A stretch of 64,000 bases of DNA, taken from assembly GCA_914767715.1 (NCBI GenBank), contig OU612066.1, positions 8,249,001 to 8,313,000 on the forward strand. Direction: 5' to 3'. Position 1 is the first letter of the stretch. Every line of letters begins with the position of its first letter. The notes beneath the pieces are model-generated. The model was not told the DNA's origin and ran no database searches. It saw only the letters and a program-made list of their open reading frames with translations. This document shows positions 11,801 through 24,969 of this stretch, piece after piece. The position numbers were made by a program, and so were the translations under genes. Source of the stretch: Membranipora membranacea. Its lineage: Eukaryota > Bryozoa > Gymnolaemata > Cheilostomatida > Membraniporidae.

Positions 11801-14365
11801 CATCAATCAACAAGCGGTTTGATTACAAATGCAAAGCGTATATTAAACTGGTCTGTTACATTTTGTTCCACATTGTAAATAAAAGCTTCTATATTCGTTA
11901 ATCTTTTTGAAGGCCACAGTATCTATAAGCATCATACCAGGCTGGCCGTGGTGCTCCTTATTTTGCCTGCTATGGTAATAGAACACATCTTTAGTAGTAG
12001 ATGGTCGAGCTCTCTCCGGTACGTATGAACTTAGCTTAGACACAGAGGAGGAGGATCGAGGGAGACGTATCTTCACTGGCGCACTGAAAAAGAACTCAAA
12101 GGTGTCAAATCTCACTATATATTACAATTACAACCACTGATATATATTAGATATTATATACATATTATATTTATAATTTCATATCAGTGATTACAACATA
12201 TTGTAAAGGCGAACCAAATGTGCAGATATGTTTGGTGGGTGAAAATGTTTAATATCACAAATTCGTTGGCTGAGTGAGACTGATATTAGACTTGCACACA
12301 ATCGATTCAAGATCCAGGGTGCCAGACAGACAAGCCAGTTAAGTTGTCTAATGATTGAAGATGTTACACTTATAAAATAAACAAATTCTTATTCCTTCTT
12401 ATGATGCTTTCAATTTTCAACATGCAATATGTCTGCTCCAACAATAACTCTTCTACTGGGATGATATAATTCATGATGTGGTGTCGGTTTTAATTCTCAC
12501 AGTTTTTGAGATTGGCCGATTTTCCAATAACTTTCGATAGACTAATCAATTGGTGATTACTGTGTAACACAAAACACTTCTAGTAGTTGAAAAGATAAGA
12601 TTAGTCATGTGTAAGAGAACCGATGAAGATTTAAAAGTGCTGAGAACACAAACACGCACTTCCATGGCTTGTTTAATTACTTTTAATATCATAATGAAAT
12701 ATCATTTGCTCTGATTTTTTTATTAATAAACCTTGAAACAAAAAGCTTTTCTGTCTAGGTGATAGTGTACATCCAAAAACACTTTAGAATCAATCAATAG
12801 TTATTACCTTTTACTGGTTACCCACGTCACAATCAATTCAAGTGCAAGTTTCAGTATCTGATTAAAAATCAGGTGTCTTATCACACGCCTCATCCCGAAG
12901 CATGAGTGGTGATATATCAATTTCTGCGCCAGTTCTTTCTCTCAGTTTGTGGGCAGGTCGGAGCACGCGTGGGCACGAACCAAAACCCTGTAATCTATGA
13001 ACTATGAATCTACGACTGAACTGAGAAAGTTCAAGGCAGCAGACGGGAAAAACCGGTATAATAAAGTAGATTGATTACCTTCTTGCCATCCTCGGCTCTA
13101 GGGTCGTCTTATTGTTCCTTGAGCCCAGAAGGCTCGACCTCAGAGGATGAGTGGATCGAGGATTGCTGTTGCTATCCATAGTGACAGCACTGCTTTTTCT
13201 TGATAGCGGAATATCTTGATTGCTATCGTCATTTATAAATGTGTGCCTTCCTTCAGCTTAAACATGGAAAGAATATCATAATTAGATTGGCGACACACTG
13301 CTAAGAGTCATAATAAACTGTCAGTTTATCAAACTTCTTATATTATGTTAAACTCAAGTACATTTCAGCAATGTTCACTTAGTTACCAGAGTTGCCAATG
13401 AAAGTAATCATCACTTCACACTACTGCAATGTGGTTCAGATAAGAAAGCTATCATTTATTTAGCGCTCTTCAAAAAAAGACAAGTTTTATGATAGTATAT
13501 TCTGAGCATACCTGTGCATACTCTTATATAAGAAGAGTTGAATGGTTTCAGTTCTGAATGAGTTGGCAGTGATTTTGTAGCCTGAGACATGCCAAGTAAA
13601 TCACTAAGCAGACATTGTGGTAGTCGCCATCTGTTAGTGCTGCCCACTTGTAAGCGTGTTCTATGTCTCCGGTTCCGCTGTATCTATATGAGACATTTAA
13701 AGGAATTATTTGTTTGTAAAAAAAAGAGCAGTATAGTAAGGCTCACTAAGAACTGCTTTGGCTGGGGTAATAAATGATTTAGTCGTCTACACATTTGACT
13801 ATGACTTGTCTATTTGTATGTATTTGTTAGGTACATGGTTTGCCCAATGAGGGAGTTCATTATTTGCCTTGGGCCCAATCTATATTTGTAGTAGTTTCAC
13901 CCTCATGAATCTAGTACTTTTTCAAGCCGCTATAAGTTTGTACTTACCGGCTGCTCCTCAAAGCCATCAGCTCTTTTTGGAGCCAGTGCTACAGCAGGCG
14001 CATCCGTCATAAACCTGAATCAGGGAAGCATTTGTGTTAAGACGTTACACAAACAACACGATGCACCATATCAACTTATCCTACAAGCATGGTGTACATG
14101 CGTATTGCAAGCACTTACTTATATGTCCGATGGTCAGGTATTAGGATGGACGTATGAAATTTCAACAATTTTGTTTATTGAAAAATAAAGAAGTGTTAAA
14201 TCCTAGTATCAGGTTGCCCATGATTGTTTGAAACATGTTTTTGAAAATATAAAATATTCACATCACTCACCTTGCATACTCAACCACAGGCTTTGGTACT
14301 TGCACTATGGAATTTGGCAAATAAGCGACATGAGGAGTGCACCCAGCCACCTGTATTGAAGTCAT
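5847..14365 (-). CDS. GMCL1: Germ cell-less-type BTB/BACK protein, complete, 15 exons, 631 aa
   Basis: Exons (minus): 14365-14271, 14014-13948, 13581-13512, 13256-13079, 12083-11938, 11605-11435, 11162-11001, 9512-9328, 8680-8550, 8336-8217, 7769-7681, 7426-7344, 6689-6516, 6097-5909, 5882-5847. All junctions are GT-AG with consistent phase; the total is 632 codons. A charged, serine-rich N-terminus of about 180 residues is followed by a BTB fold (exon 6, DIVLHCLGMDFELHSTVLKRS, aligning with the SDIKIRALGEEW region of GMCL; exon 8, ALGNLYH with LEFADLIYHCVDHM). A BACK-like helical region follows (exon 9, VRWLELNLIP), then the GMCL C-terminal domain (exons 13-15). Known family members sit at the nuclear envelope and act as CUL3 substrate adaptors; Drosophila Gcl promotes germ cell formation. 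The first bases of exon 4 are ambiguous because two AG acceptors five bases apart keep the same frame. The last exon is only 12 codons and is the least certain. The gene is head-to-head with MCMBP. Confidence 0.9.
7081..7111. repeat. TTGG-rich microsatellite
   Basis: A short run of imperfect TTGG/TTTG repeats lies in the intron between the exons at 7426-7344 and 6689-6516 of the germ cell-less-type gene. Nothing suggests a function. Confidence 0.6.
8740..8900 (+). repeat. Diverged tRNA-derived SINE-like element
   Basis: Within an intron of the germ cell-less-type gene, a box-A-like stretch (TGTAGAGCGCCAGCT, about 8745-8759) is followed about 40 bases later by a box-B-like GGGTTCAAGCTC (8795-8806). 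This is the layout of an internal RNA polymerase III promoter. The rest resembles no true tRNA and does not fold as one. It is probably an old SINE of a different family from the copies at 9.6 and 40.9 kb. Confidence 0.4.
9528..9761 (-). mobile_element. tRNA-derived SINE (family A), copy 1
   Basis: On the minus strand the element begins GTAGGAGGTAGCTCAGTTGG, a near-perfect tRNA 5' arm and box A. It continues through a box B (GGTTCGAAACCC), a roughly 120-bp unrelated body and a tail of repeated TTTAACCCCAA units. The head keeps the tRNA layout but has no plausible acceptor-stem partner, so it is not a tRNA gene. A second full copy lies at 40747-41000 and a body fragment at 12925-12980. The tail ends only about 16 bases before the AG acceptor of the exon at 9512-9328 of the germ cell-less-type gene, and both are on the same strand. 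Confidence 0.88.
12925..12980 (-). mobile_element. Fragment of SINE family A body
   Basis: The stretch containing TCTCAGTTTG then GGCAGGTCGGAGCAC matches the body of the two longer SINE copies with a few changes. The tRNA-like head is missing. It lies in an intron of the germ cell-less-type gene. Confidence 0.65.
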
Positions 14366-14861
14366 GGTTGCTGTTCCTGGTGGTGATTTTCTTGTCCACT
14401 GTTATTATTGCAATGCCACAATAAAATGATGCCTTTACTAGGAAATGCCTTATTCCAATTTGTTAGCCCAGAGCCACCTCATAGACTGGGGTGTCAAAGT
14501 GCTTTCAGTATCACTCCTATGGTAGTCTTTGTATCCCCTTTCAACTATCTTATAGAAGAGCTAGTGGTTGCTGTTGGGATATCAATCATCATTATCATTC
14601 AATCTCAAGACTTGCACTGAACATGTGCTTTTGTATTTGACAAGTCTGCACTGAAGATCACTATAGTAACTCCGTCCTGATTGGCCAAAAAATAGGGTCA
14701 AATTAAAGGTCACATGTGTAAAGTTTCCCGCCATATCCTTCCAAACAAGAGATCAGCATTGCTTTAGACAGTTGCTCCAAAGCTCAGCAGGGATTCAGTG
14801 CAAGTGTGATAATCTTTACTTGCCATTTTCTTCAATTAATAGAAATCACAAACTATAGATA
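14366..14861. promoter_or_regulatory. Bidirectional promoter of GMCL-type gene and MCMBP
   Basis: Only 496 bases separate the two divergent start codons, so both promoters lie here. TTTCCCGCC at 14724-14732 matches the E2F consensus. ATTGG at 14680-14684 is an inverted CCAAT box, and CACATGTG at 14711-14718 is an E-box. E2F plus CCAAT is a common pair in promoters of S-phase genes, which suits MCMBP. No TATA box is obvious on either side. Function is inferred from motif and position only. Confidence 0.6.
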
Positions 14862-17800
14862 ATGCCTGGAGTAGGAGACTGGATTGGAGAACCTCTGTCA
14901 TTTGTCTCAAACTTTCTTGGTAAGTACATCCCATGTAATGTTATGATTGAATAATATATTTATGATAAAATAAATAATGGAATGGAGATTCATTATTACT
15001 TTTCTTGTTTACTGACAGTAACTAACTAGCTGTAACTTCTAATAATGATACATACATAGATAGGCTACTATCTAGTCTAACTGGTTATATGATAACAATT
15101 ATGTCACACACTCCCTCAGCTCTGCTTCAACACCCTTGTCTTGTCTTTGAGAAGGGGCTGGCCGAGGTAACTCAACCTGAGTTCAGGTCTCAGGGACCCA
15201 TAGAACTCAAGCCTTCTGTTAAACAAATTTTAATCTTATCTATCTAGCATCGTTGTTCAAAATGCTCCAAACTACGAATGAACAGGAGCAAATCTGAAAC
15301 TGTGATTCATGCTGGCTTAGCTGCCCCCATTAAGGACGGATTGACCAAAGGTTCGATTGTTTGTAGAATTGGCAAGAGGTTACAAACACAACAACACCCA
15401 ACACCCTTGGTCTCTGGCATTGCCAGGTTTTGGAAAGACCTTTTCTTTCTCTCAGTCTCATATCTCCGATTTGAGTCAATACATTTAATTTATTGGTTAA
15501 CCAAGTGAAGGAGGTTTTGTATTTCATGGTGCTGTCCCACTGGCTGCCTGTGATTTAGTTAATTCTTTTGTTTACAGAGTCAAACCTAGCAGAGTACAAA
15601 GAGAAATCCGCGACTTTCTTCACTAAAAACATCACAGGATCAGAAGAAACAAAGCAATGGGTAGGTATATAATAGTAATGTGTTCACAGCACAGGCCTTC
15701 TGTAGTTGGTGCAAGTCCAGTGGTCAAGACCTCGACCAGTGGGACACTCAACCACTGGACTTACACCAACTACAGAAGGCCTGTGGTTCACAACAATGAC
15801 ACCTAAATGTTGATGGAATGTAGCCTACCATAGCAGCCGTCTTCAATCCCGAGAAGATTTCTCTAGCCAATCCCTATGATTAAGGCGACAACGTTTAATG
15901 CCAAATTATGACTATTATTACCTCACTGATCTTGGTGACAACCCAACGGCGACAGCTAGCCTGTTTCGTGATTGGCAGCGCAACAACTGTTCAGTAGATG
16001 TCAGCTCTAACGGTAATTGAGATGTTACTGTGTCATTCTTGTCAGGACTGATCTAATTGATATTGTTTTTTCATCAGATTCCCAGCTTCAACACCACTCC
16101 CCAACATGAGATAAAACCAGACAGTCTTGTCAGGTTTAGATGTATGGTGCAGGACATGTTTGGACCTGAATACTACTATGATTTGTTTGAGACTGAATCA
16201 GCAACTGGTGACAAAAAGTTACACTGTGGCAGATACCGCGACGTCACCGATACTAATGTAAGGAATCCTTGATTAAATACTGGTGTTGGACTTGGAACAA
16301 GCACGCACAACTTGTTACTTGAAGAAGCAGTTGATGAAAACCAGAAAAGTCGCATCGCAAATCCATTATACTTGTTATACATTTATGTTATACTGATTTA
16401 TATTGCAGGATGGTTCTGAAATTTTACACAGCTCGGCAGCCACCGTAACCTCTGAGAGGCACGTGTTCTATTGTGTCCCTGTTCCTGGAGAAACTGAATG
16501 GGTTAAACAGGTAGTTATAAACCCTTGTGTGCTCTTTGTGGAAGAACTTCAACGCACAACATAGTAACATACCACAAGGTTCTTTGCGCATTATGTCACT
16601 CTATGGAGCAGATTTGCCCCGCTCGGGTGTAACTCATTCTTCTATGTATATGATGTCAATATTCTCCTCTTGCCAATCGCTAGTAACAGCTCATCCTCTT
16701 TGTAGTACATCACTCACCTATCTGTGTTGATTTATTTAGGTTCATAGCAAGTCATGTCTATCACCTCGAGTTGCCGGCTCTTCACGACCTCCCGTAACAT
16801 CCAAGCGAGGTTTGGATGAAGAAGATTCTGACCAGATGGAAACTGAAGCTACACAGAATCATATGTGTAATGGTGATGGTAATAAACGAAGCAGACCTGA
16901 GCAAGGGGCTGGTTCCTCTTCACAAACGAATGGTGAGATTCTGTTTTATTATATCGATTCGAGAAGCTCAGATAATTATATACACCCATCATACAAGAGG
17001 ACTATAAAGTGGTTCCCTCCTGCCATGGGGTGTCTTATTTATATACCTCCACCAGAGTGTGAGCCATCTGTTGTGCGCAAACGAAGAGTATCTCATTTTG
17101 CTTGCTAGTACAAGTAAAACCTGCTGGACATGGATTTTTAAAACTAGGAGTTATATAAACCTGATGGTGGTAATGGAAAAGTGAATAGCCATGGTCCACC
17201 AGTATGACTCAGTACCACTCCTGCGACCCTGATAGCCTGGTAGCTAAAAAACCGTGCCATATCACCATCTCTAACCATGAATGGGTAGATGGCACTAATT
17301 AGACAGTTCACTCTTACCACTGCCACCCTATGTAATGTATTGTTCGTGTATTAGGGTTATTGGAGCTTACATATCCTATTGCTGGAACCTAGTAGTTCCT
17401 ACCAATTTTTAAACCACACTCCCCAGTGCCATTCAAATAATTATGGCAAGAATCTTTATGTTAAAAACACTGTATGCATGTTCTTGTGTACTTTGTTTTT
17501 CAGGTGCCTCCACATCAGTTTCACATAATCCTCCATCACTGAATTTTCCGCTGCCAGGAGAGACCGGGCCGGCAGCACTAGTCAAAGTTTATGATTCTCT
17601 GGGAGAAACGCTCAAACTAAATGAAATGATAGAAGTGTATGGTGTTATATCTACTAACCCAGCGCTGTCACAGATAGGAAATGATGAGTGAGTTATAACA
17701 CTTGATACCCAAACCGACAATAACATGAGTAAGAGATAGATGGAATGAGCATGATGACAACAAAACACAGATATATATATGTCTTCAATGCAATGAGTAA

Positions 17801-20800
17801 TCGTGAAGTTTGCAATTATCAAGCCCCAAGCAGTCCTCACTTAGATGTTGTTATGTGTGTGGGACAGGGTAGTAGAGAGTAGGAAGGTAGTTGGCCTGTC
17901 CCTCTTGTATCTACATGAAATTGACGTAGTAGATAAATGAGAAGGACCGCATTCGGCTTAGCTTGTGTTACTGTTTCTCAGCACAAAGAAATAATAATGT
18001 TTTGTATGAATCATTTCAGAAATGAGATGTTGAGTGCAGAAGAACAGAAAGCCCACAATCCTCCAGCTTCCCTTGTACCGAGGATTCACACATTACACAT
18101 CAACAAATTACCATCGACTAATCCTCTCTTACAGTCTGATACCAAACAACGTGAGTAGAAACCTATCGGCTATCAAGCTATTTAATTTCAAGGGTATAGA
18201 ATGATTGATAAAAGAAGTTGTTTATGTTGATTTGATCAATTAGTAGCAGAAATATTCAATGTTTTTTCTATTTCAGAATTATCTGCTTTCCAATCAGAAG
18301 CCAAAGATATCAGAGATAATTTGATATCTATATTAGAACACGCTTTTGGAGGTGACTCTCTGTGTGCTGAATACTTTCTCTGTCATCTACTGTCTTCTGT
18401 GTGAGTAAAGTCGTAGTCAATCTATAGAATATCACGCATTGAATGTCATGAGTAAAATTGAACACACACTTGATGAGTAACACAAGCTTGAGATTAGTTA
18501 AGTGAATAGGTTGTCTTCAAGTAAGCTTGTACCATTTTTTGAGTAGCTGAGATGAAATTTAAATGAGTTAATAAAGGACGAGTGAGTGGAAGCTAGTCAT
18601 ACATATGCTAGTTCAAGCCTGTGCGACAATGTTAGCTTTTTCTCTTATAAATATTTAACATTTTTCCATTTTTGTTCATGTCTTCTTTTAAGGCCAGTAT
18701 TTACACCGAATTTTGCAACATGTAATATTGTCTATGATATGTAATAAATCAATCAATCAATCCACTAGGATAAGTTTCCCCTACCAAAGTTGAGCATTAT
18801 CTGAATTTCGTTATCATGCCCAATATGGTTCTATATTTTTTGGACTGTTGATTTCATTGTTTAATAACACATTTCTCTTGTTTTTAGGTACATAAGGAAA
18901 GACTTGGTAGCAGTTGGCAAACTGTCGGTTAATCTGACAAAGATATCAGCAGACTCTACACTCCTGGTCTCTTCACTTACAGAGCTTATGCAACGGATGG
19001 TTACAGGGGTATGTTACATTTGTTGAGTAGACAGTAGGCCGATGTGTGTGGGAAATTTTCAGCGTGATTCAATTTTCTTTCTTTGTATGTATTTGTTTTT
19101 GAGCGCATTACTAACACTATCAATAGTCGATGCCTGCAAAATGAATTGCCTATATATTTTCCAGAATTATCACAACCTTTACTAAGAGGACACAACTCCC
19201 AATCATTGTTGCCATCAATGAGTACATATAGCAGCCTAATTGGTGCTACCAAACCATCATTCTAAATTCACCATCAAAACTTTTTTTTTAAGATGTACTG
19301 TTTTCCAATGACACTGGATAATATGAATAAGATGTCCTTCACCCCAACCAAAGATTACGACGCTAACAGGCTAAAATCTGGTATCCTACAGCTGCCGGAG
19401 AGATGTCATCTTGTGTTAGATGAGACAGTGCTACAACCTGGTCAGCTGGACGTCAACGGTAAGTCTTCACGTTGCTGATGTAATGTAAATAAATGTAAAT
19501 GTAAATCACTTTTTATTAGCTGCTCTCCAGCAATCTTTACAGGAATATAACATGGATACATATTCAACTTAGCGCACCCTTGTACAAGGTAAGGGCGGGC
19601 AAGCTAGGCTATTGTCCGGATAGCTCACCTCCTTCAGCAGCATGTTTAGTGACTGGGATTCGAACCAGCAACCCTCAGATTGTCTAGCTCGAATCCTAAC
19701 CACTAAGCATGCCTGATAAAATAAACTTAGAATTTTGATGGGAAAAAAATGCAGTGTACTCTGACCCTAATGCTTGGTTCACATTGTCCCAGATGACACT
19801 AGGATGCCATCCCAGATGCTTATCCCAGTCACATAATAACATTCATCCCAGATAGCCATCCCAGTCAATGTGAACCAGAAAATGACACAATCCCAGACTG
19901 TCTGGGTCCGTCTGGGATAGCATCGGGAAAGTTCGTAAGCGTCAAACTTTCCCAATGGTATCCCAGACGGACCCAGACAGTCTGGAATTGTGTCATTTTC
20001 TGGTTCACATTGACTGGGATGGCTATCTGGGAAGAATGGTATAATGTGACTGGGATAAACATCTGGGATGGCATTCTAGTGTCATCTGGGACAATGTGAA
20101 CCAAGCATTACGCAAGTGATGCCTCTCGATAAAAACTCAGACCTGCAATTTGATGCTTATGTGTTAAGAATGGAAAAACAAAATATGTTGGAAATATTTG
20201 GAATGGAATAACACAAAATTGTTGTGTATTCCCAGGAAGGAGAGAATGTTCTATTTTTAGTTATCGAGGCTTGGCCCTGTCATCATACAAACATCCTTCT
20301 GACCTCATCGCGAGGAACTTAGCGTGTGGGATAGCCCAGCTGTTTCAGGTCAACTCTCAACACAGGATGGTTGTTGTAAATTGTGTCAAGGATATCAAAA
20401 CTGGAAAATTTGTTTTTTGCTTTGCAGCTTCTTATCACACCTTAATATCCGTCTACCTCCCAGCTACTCTGCCGAATGAGTCATAGTAACGTGAGTCGGG
20501 ATGATTTTAATCTGTGTTGACACATATAGTATAATAATAGAGAATGCGGAAGTCGGTGTCACAAATTAGGACACCAAAAAGTGTAATTGTTTAGTTCAAC
20601 ATGAATTATTTTGTCAAAGAATGGCCTGAGGCCGATAACAAGGATCCCGATTTGTCTCTTGGCTCATATCATCTCATTGCGCATCGATGTGGCATCTGAA
20701 TCGGTGTAATACCTCATGATGTTTTAAAATTCTAGTTGAGTGAGCTTGGCACACATCGTGCGACCAATAAATGTCAATTTGATTTTGGGTTCAGACAGTA

Positions 20801-23430
20801 ATGAGAGTTATGAGTCATGCTGCTGTATGATGACCGATGCTCTCTCAGATTGAGCTCTATGGCTGCTCATGTTTAATCATTGCTCAACAGCAACGTTCTT
20901 CAGACATGTTCACTTTTTCCTTAAATTCTTTACTTGCGCATAAACTTGTAGTCTCGTATTTCAAAATTGCATAGATGAGTTCATTTGATGCCATCCTTTT
21001 TAATAAGAATAATAGACTGCTACCCTATGATATCTGATGAACAACTTCCACGTTTATATACAGACTTATGTCATGGTGAATTGGCTTTTCACCTAAGGTT
21101 CCACTCACTTTTTCCGGGTACCAAGAGGTTATCATTGTGGAAAGCATCTCATACTGGCATTTACGTCATTTATATTCTACATATGGATGGCATATTGTGT
21201 TCCATTGGCCCAATTTTTCACTTGGTAATATCGTCATGAGGTTCCTTGAATCGGTTTTGTCTATGAAAAGGACTCCTTGCATACGCTATGATATGCTACT
21301 GGACAGCACCTTGTCTGAATACAACCATACCCGGCTTATATTTATAGGTGTGAAGAACCTGACAGCCCTGGGTAACCTGATCAGATGGCAGAAGGTGTCT
21401 TATGACTTCAAATATCACCAGCAGGACTTCCCAGCTGATTCCGCAGTCTTAGCTCTATCTGAAGGGAAATCTCTTCTACCTGTGAGTTTTGAAAGTGAAC
21501 TAATTCGTGTGCAACATTGTTTAAGCGCTCTAACTGTGTTGGGATAGCTGGTAGTAGCATTTCATTATCAACCTCTTTCCCAACATTATCAACACTGTTG
21601 GGAAAGTGGTTGATGATGAAATTCCACTACCAGCTATCCCGAAACAGTTTGAGCGCTTAAACAATATGAAACCTCGATAAATTATGAAGAGAAAAAAATG
21701 ATTTTAGTAATCTGAACTAAGAGCACTTGACTGATGTCCTGTTTAACCTGCTGACATATGTTCACCTGCAATTGATTTGTGTCAATATATAGCATGTGTA
21801 GAGAAATGACACATAATATCAATAGGATAGATGTTTTTTTTGCATTTTTTCTAGTGTGATGTCACGATACCACTAGAACTGAACAGCTCTATACCCCTAC
21901 AGTCTAGGCTGGATGCCATACAGACGTATCTAAGTCCAGAATTACTGGATAAGATCAGGCTGTACCTGACTCTAATACCCAATCTGGACTATGAACTCAG
22001 TGAAAGCATGTCCAAGGTTTGTACAACACTAATAAGTTTATGACCTTTTTTTCGGGATAGAGGGAGGGTGGCTTTGGGAAAAAGAACTGAAATAACTGGG
22101 TTTTTCTTCCTTGATTAGTAATTGTACAGCTTTCCTACTTCGCGCGCAAACCATGATCGACAAAAAAAAACACTTCTCCTCAAGTTCTGAAACGGTTTCA
22201 AACATTTTAAAACATCAAAAGTTACAACTAAATATTACCATCACCCATACATTAAAATTTAAACAGATAACCATCTTTATTGAACCTTATTGTCACAGCA
22301 CATGTATAAAGGATGTCAAAACTTGCATTGCGGAAACCGACCTTTAAACTGTCCTACAAAAACACACCATTGGTGATTCCGACAACAGCAATTATTGGGA
22401 ATGAATCTTTTGTCCAGCCGGTGCTCTATGCCCAATCAATATTGGTGTCTTGCTTAGCAACCAGGCATCATCACTGGTAGAAGTAAAAATATGTAACCAG
22501 CTTTGTCAATCTCATGCAAAGCTATGTGGACAACAGATCATGATTGAACTACCTGCTATGGCATCATCGAATAGGTAGCCTTGTCAGCAATGGTATATAA
22601 ATGCAGAATGATATCCTAATTGCACTTGGATGCTAAAAATCTAAGCTTAAAAAAGGCATAGCTAAAGAAGTGACAAAAGACTGGAAATTAGACTCTAATC
22701 GGATGACTATAATTGTGAGACCAAGCATTTATTATCAACACAGAAAACCATGTCACTCCCATAATGGGTGTAATCGAGTCTCTATTGAGCCTCTATTATG
22801 CTGTCGATCTGTAATAACATAAGATTATCCACATAACCTATTATCTCTATAATAATCATGCTGCTTACGCACTAATGTTTTGAGCCGATGCAATGTGGGA
22901 AGTATTTTGACTTGATTTCACACCTCGGATGGAGCCGAGTATATTTTTTGAACCCAGTAAGAAGGAAAAAGAGGCAGACTTGCTGTTGTTTACCTCACAT
23001 CAAACCAATAATAAAGATGGCCCTCATCAATATGTTTTAGATAGCAGTTCCCCAAATATGATTGTATCAAAAACTATTGGTTTTAACATTTTCCAGACGC
23101 TCACCAACTGACCATGTTATACCTTTAAACATGTAAGTATAGGTATTTTGTACGTTTATGGTTACACCCCTTACTGACAGAGTATGTACATATATGTGAC
23201 TTACTCTGACAGCACATTTACCATATCTCAATATTCTACAGGTAGTACAGGAGGACTTTGTGTCAGCGAGACACACAGATAAGGAGGCCATGTCAGCAGA
23301 CGACTTCCAGATGCTGCTCATCATCTCCAGGTTAATGTGTATATCATACGGAGCTACAGATCTAACACCGGAAGTGTGGAACAGAGTGAAGGAGATGGAA
23401 GAGCAGAGAAAGAGCAGGCTTGTCAACTGA
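14862..23430 (+). CDS. MCMBP: MCM complex-binding protein, complete, 13 exons, 608 aa
   Basis: Exons: 14862-14919, 15578-15660, 16078-16257, 16409-16510, 16740-16932, 17504-17687, 18020-18150, 18277-18400, 18888-19008, 19293-19458, 21348-21481, 21855-22016, 23242-23430. All junctions are GT-AG and the frame is continuous over 609 codons; human MCMBP has 642 aa. Recognised blocks in order: N-terminal [22 protein letters not shown] with [20 protein letters not shown]; an acidic, basic-patched linker with [35 protein letters not shown] with [59 protein letters not shown]; and [13 protein letters not shown] binds MCM3-7 in place of MCM2. It helps assemble new MCM complexes and unload them from chromatin in the nucleus. 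Several introns carry MITEs and one carries a SINE. AATAAA at 23683-23688 is a likely polyadenylation signal. Confidence 0.95.
15690..15785. mobile_element. 96-bp MITE (CACAGG-type) in MCMBP intron 2
   Basis: The element is almost wholly two inverted arms beginning CACAGGCCTTCTGTAGTTGG, with a short spacer. It is flanked by GTTCACAG on the left and GTTCACAA on the right, a probable 8-bp target duplication with one change. The first twelve bases resemble the MITE at 61193-61328. Confidence 0.8.
19476..19712 (-). mobile_element. tRNA-derived SINE (family B) in MCMBP intron 10
   Basis: On the minus strand there is a box-A-like TTAGTGGTTAGG (19706-19695) and a box-B GGTTCGAATCCC (19666-19655). 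A body and a tail of ATTTAC repeats near 19480-19505 follow. Its sequence differs from family A. The tRNA-like head does not make a full cloverleaf. Confidence 0.65.
19769..20110. mobile_element. 342-bp foldback MITE in MCMBP intron 10
   Basis: Two arms of about 150 bp are near-perfect inverted copies. They begin AATGCTTGGTTCACATTGTC and are reversed at the far end as GACAATGTGAACCAAGCATT. They contain several CATCCCAG/CTGGGATG repeats. TA dinucleotides at the edges would fit a TA-targeting (Tc1/mariner-like) origin, but there is no coding capacity to confirm this. Confidence 0.85.
21516..21665. mobile_element. 150-bp inverted-repeat MITE in MCMBP intron 11
   Basis: The sequence starts ATTGTTTAAGCGCTC and ends in its inverted copy GAGCGCTTAAACAAT. 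A GGGATAGCTGGTAGT segment and a TTTCCCAACA segment are also mirrored inside. It begins 34 bases after the exon end at 21481, so it lies close to the splice donor. Confidence 0.8.
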
Positions 23431-24969
23431 GGTACACATATATGCGTTACATACATTGAATATGATTTATCCTCTTCTGTTTTGATGCTCCAGCAGTTTC
23501 GTATGTGTGGTTTTTGGTACAGAAATAAGTTTTCTAAACTTTTCTATTGTTATTCTCCATTCTGACATGTTAGTGGTTATAATATCGTATAACATTCTGT
23601 TATTCTGCTTCTATCTCACATGCTGACCCTCATTTTCTATACATAGCAATCAATTGTGCAGCACATTTTTGATACAGCCCAAAATAAACTTGTTGACAGT
23701 ATCCATATCTATCATTATTGCTGAAAAATGAGAAAAAATATTCCTAAAAAGCAAAGGCGCTGCATATTACATTACAAATGTCTACTCATATATGGGTAGC
23801 AGATGGAGAATCTTTTGGCAACTCCCATGGTCAGTAACGTGCCTGTAGCCCTCTAGTGTCGTACTTGGCATGTTCACATTAGCAGATTTTGTGTGTGGAT
23901 TTACACAAGAAGTTTAGAAATAGACTTACATTAACATAACATTCCAGAAGAAGCAATACAGGGTGCTGTGATCGAACATTATTTTTGTTTTGGATCAATG
24001 TAGTGTTAGGGATCGTGTTGCCCACTGTGTGAGCGCTTGGCATCACTGATGATGCCTTGGGCTAAATTGTGAGGCGAATTTCGCCCATCGCTTATCCCGG
24101 CATGTTAATCCCTTATTAGCAGAACTGTTGTTTTAATGATATTTAAACCTAAAATTACTTATAAAAACAATGTTTGCGTCAAACTTCAATAGCAGCACTG
24201 GGAATAATTCGATAAAACATTCTTTTAGAGACCAAGAGAGTTTACAGCCGAAACTCAAAGTTATACAGAATTTAAAGTTTTTAAATCAGTGAAATGCAGT
24301 GAAGTTTGTTATTTTATTGAAGATAAAGCACATGTCCATTAGGAGAGCTTTTAAGTTGACGCAGTCTCTATGCCTCTTTTGTTTCCTGTAAAAATAAGTT
24401 TGATTTGTTTGGAAATGATGTTTTCCTTCTGATGAATAGCTGGCAATTTTCTCATCGCTGTGAATGTTATTTAACATCAGCATAACTTTTAAGGAATGAT
24501 TCCTCAATATTCTCTGAGTAGAAATTTTGGCTTTTTTCTATGAATGTGTGCATCTTACAAAAGGACTGTCAATATTGACTGGGTGAACACAATAAGCGGG
24601 TGCAGCTTTTCGCGTAGTTAATTGGTTGAAGGTGTTGCTGGCTGCTACTGATGAGTAGACATATAAAGGCTTGATTATTCTAGCTATGAATGATTATTCA
24701 TTGCTGCTCATTCTTGCTATAGGACGGGTGCCCATATGTACTGAAGAGCTGAGGAAGTGCTTTACACTAGGACATTTCATTTGGTGACTGAACTCGTAAA
24801 AGCCCTCGCTTATCATATGTGCTGCTAGTCTTGAAAGCACAGCATCCGCTCACGACAGACAGCTCAAAATAGCAGTTTATCATTGTGCATTGGACAGACG
24901 ATCGGACAAGTCGACTTTAACTTTTCTTGTTTATTTTTCATTTTCTCGTTAATTTATTTTTTCTTCAAA
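23431..24969. promoter_or_regulatory. 3' flank of MCMBP and 5' flank of TIA1-like gene
   Basis: After the MCMBP polyadenylation signal (23683-23688) there is about 1.2 kb of AT-rich sequence with no gene. TATAAAGG at 24662-24669 is a candidate TATA element. It would place the transcription start near 24.7 kb and give a 5' untranslated leader of roughly 280 bases for the gene starting at 24970. No coding sequence recognised. Confidence 0.45.

Noticed and set aside
16176-16382. Minus-strand ORFs over MCMBP exons
   Set aside because: They are shadows of well-supported plus-strand exons.
21137-21547. 136-codon plus-strand ORF
   Set aside because: It joins intron 10 sequence, the MCMBP exon at 21348-21481 and a MITE; only the exon part is real coding.
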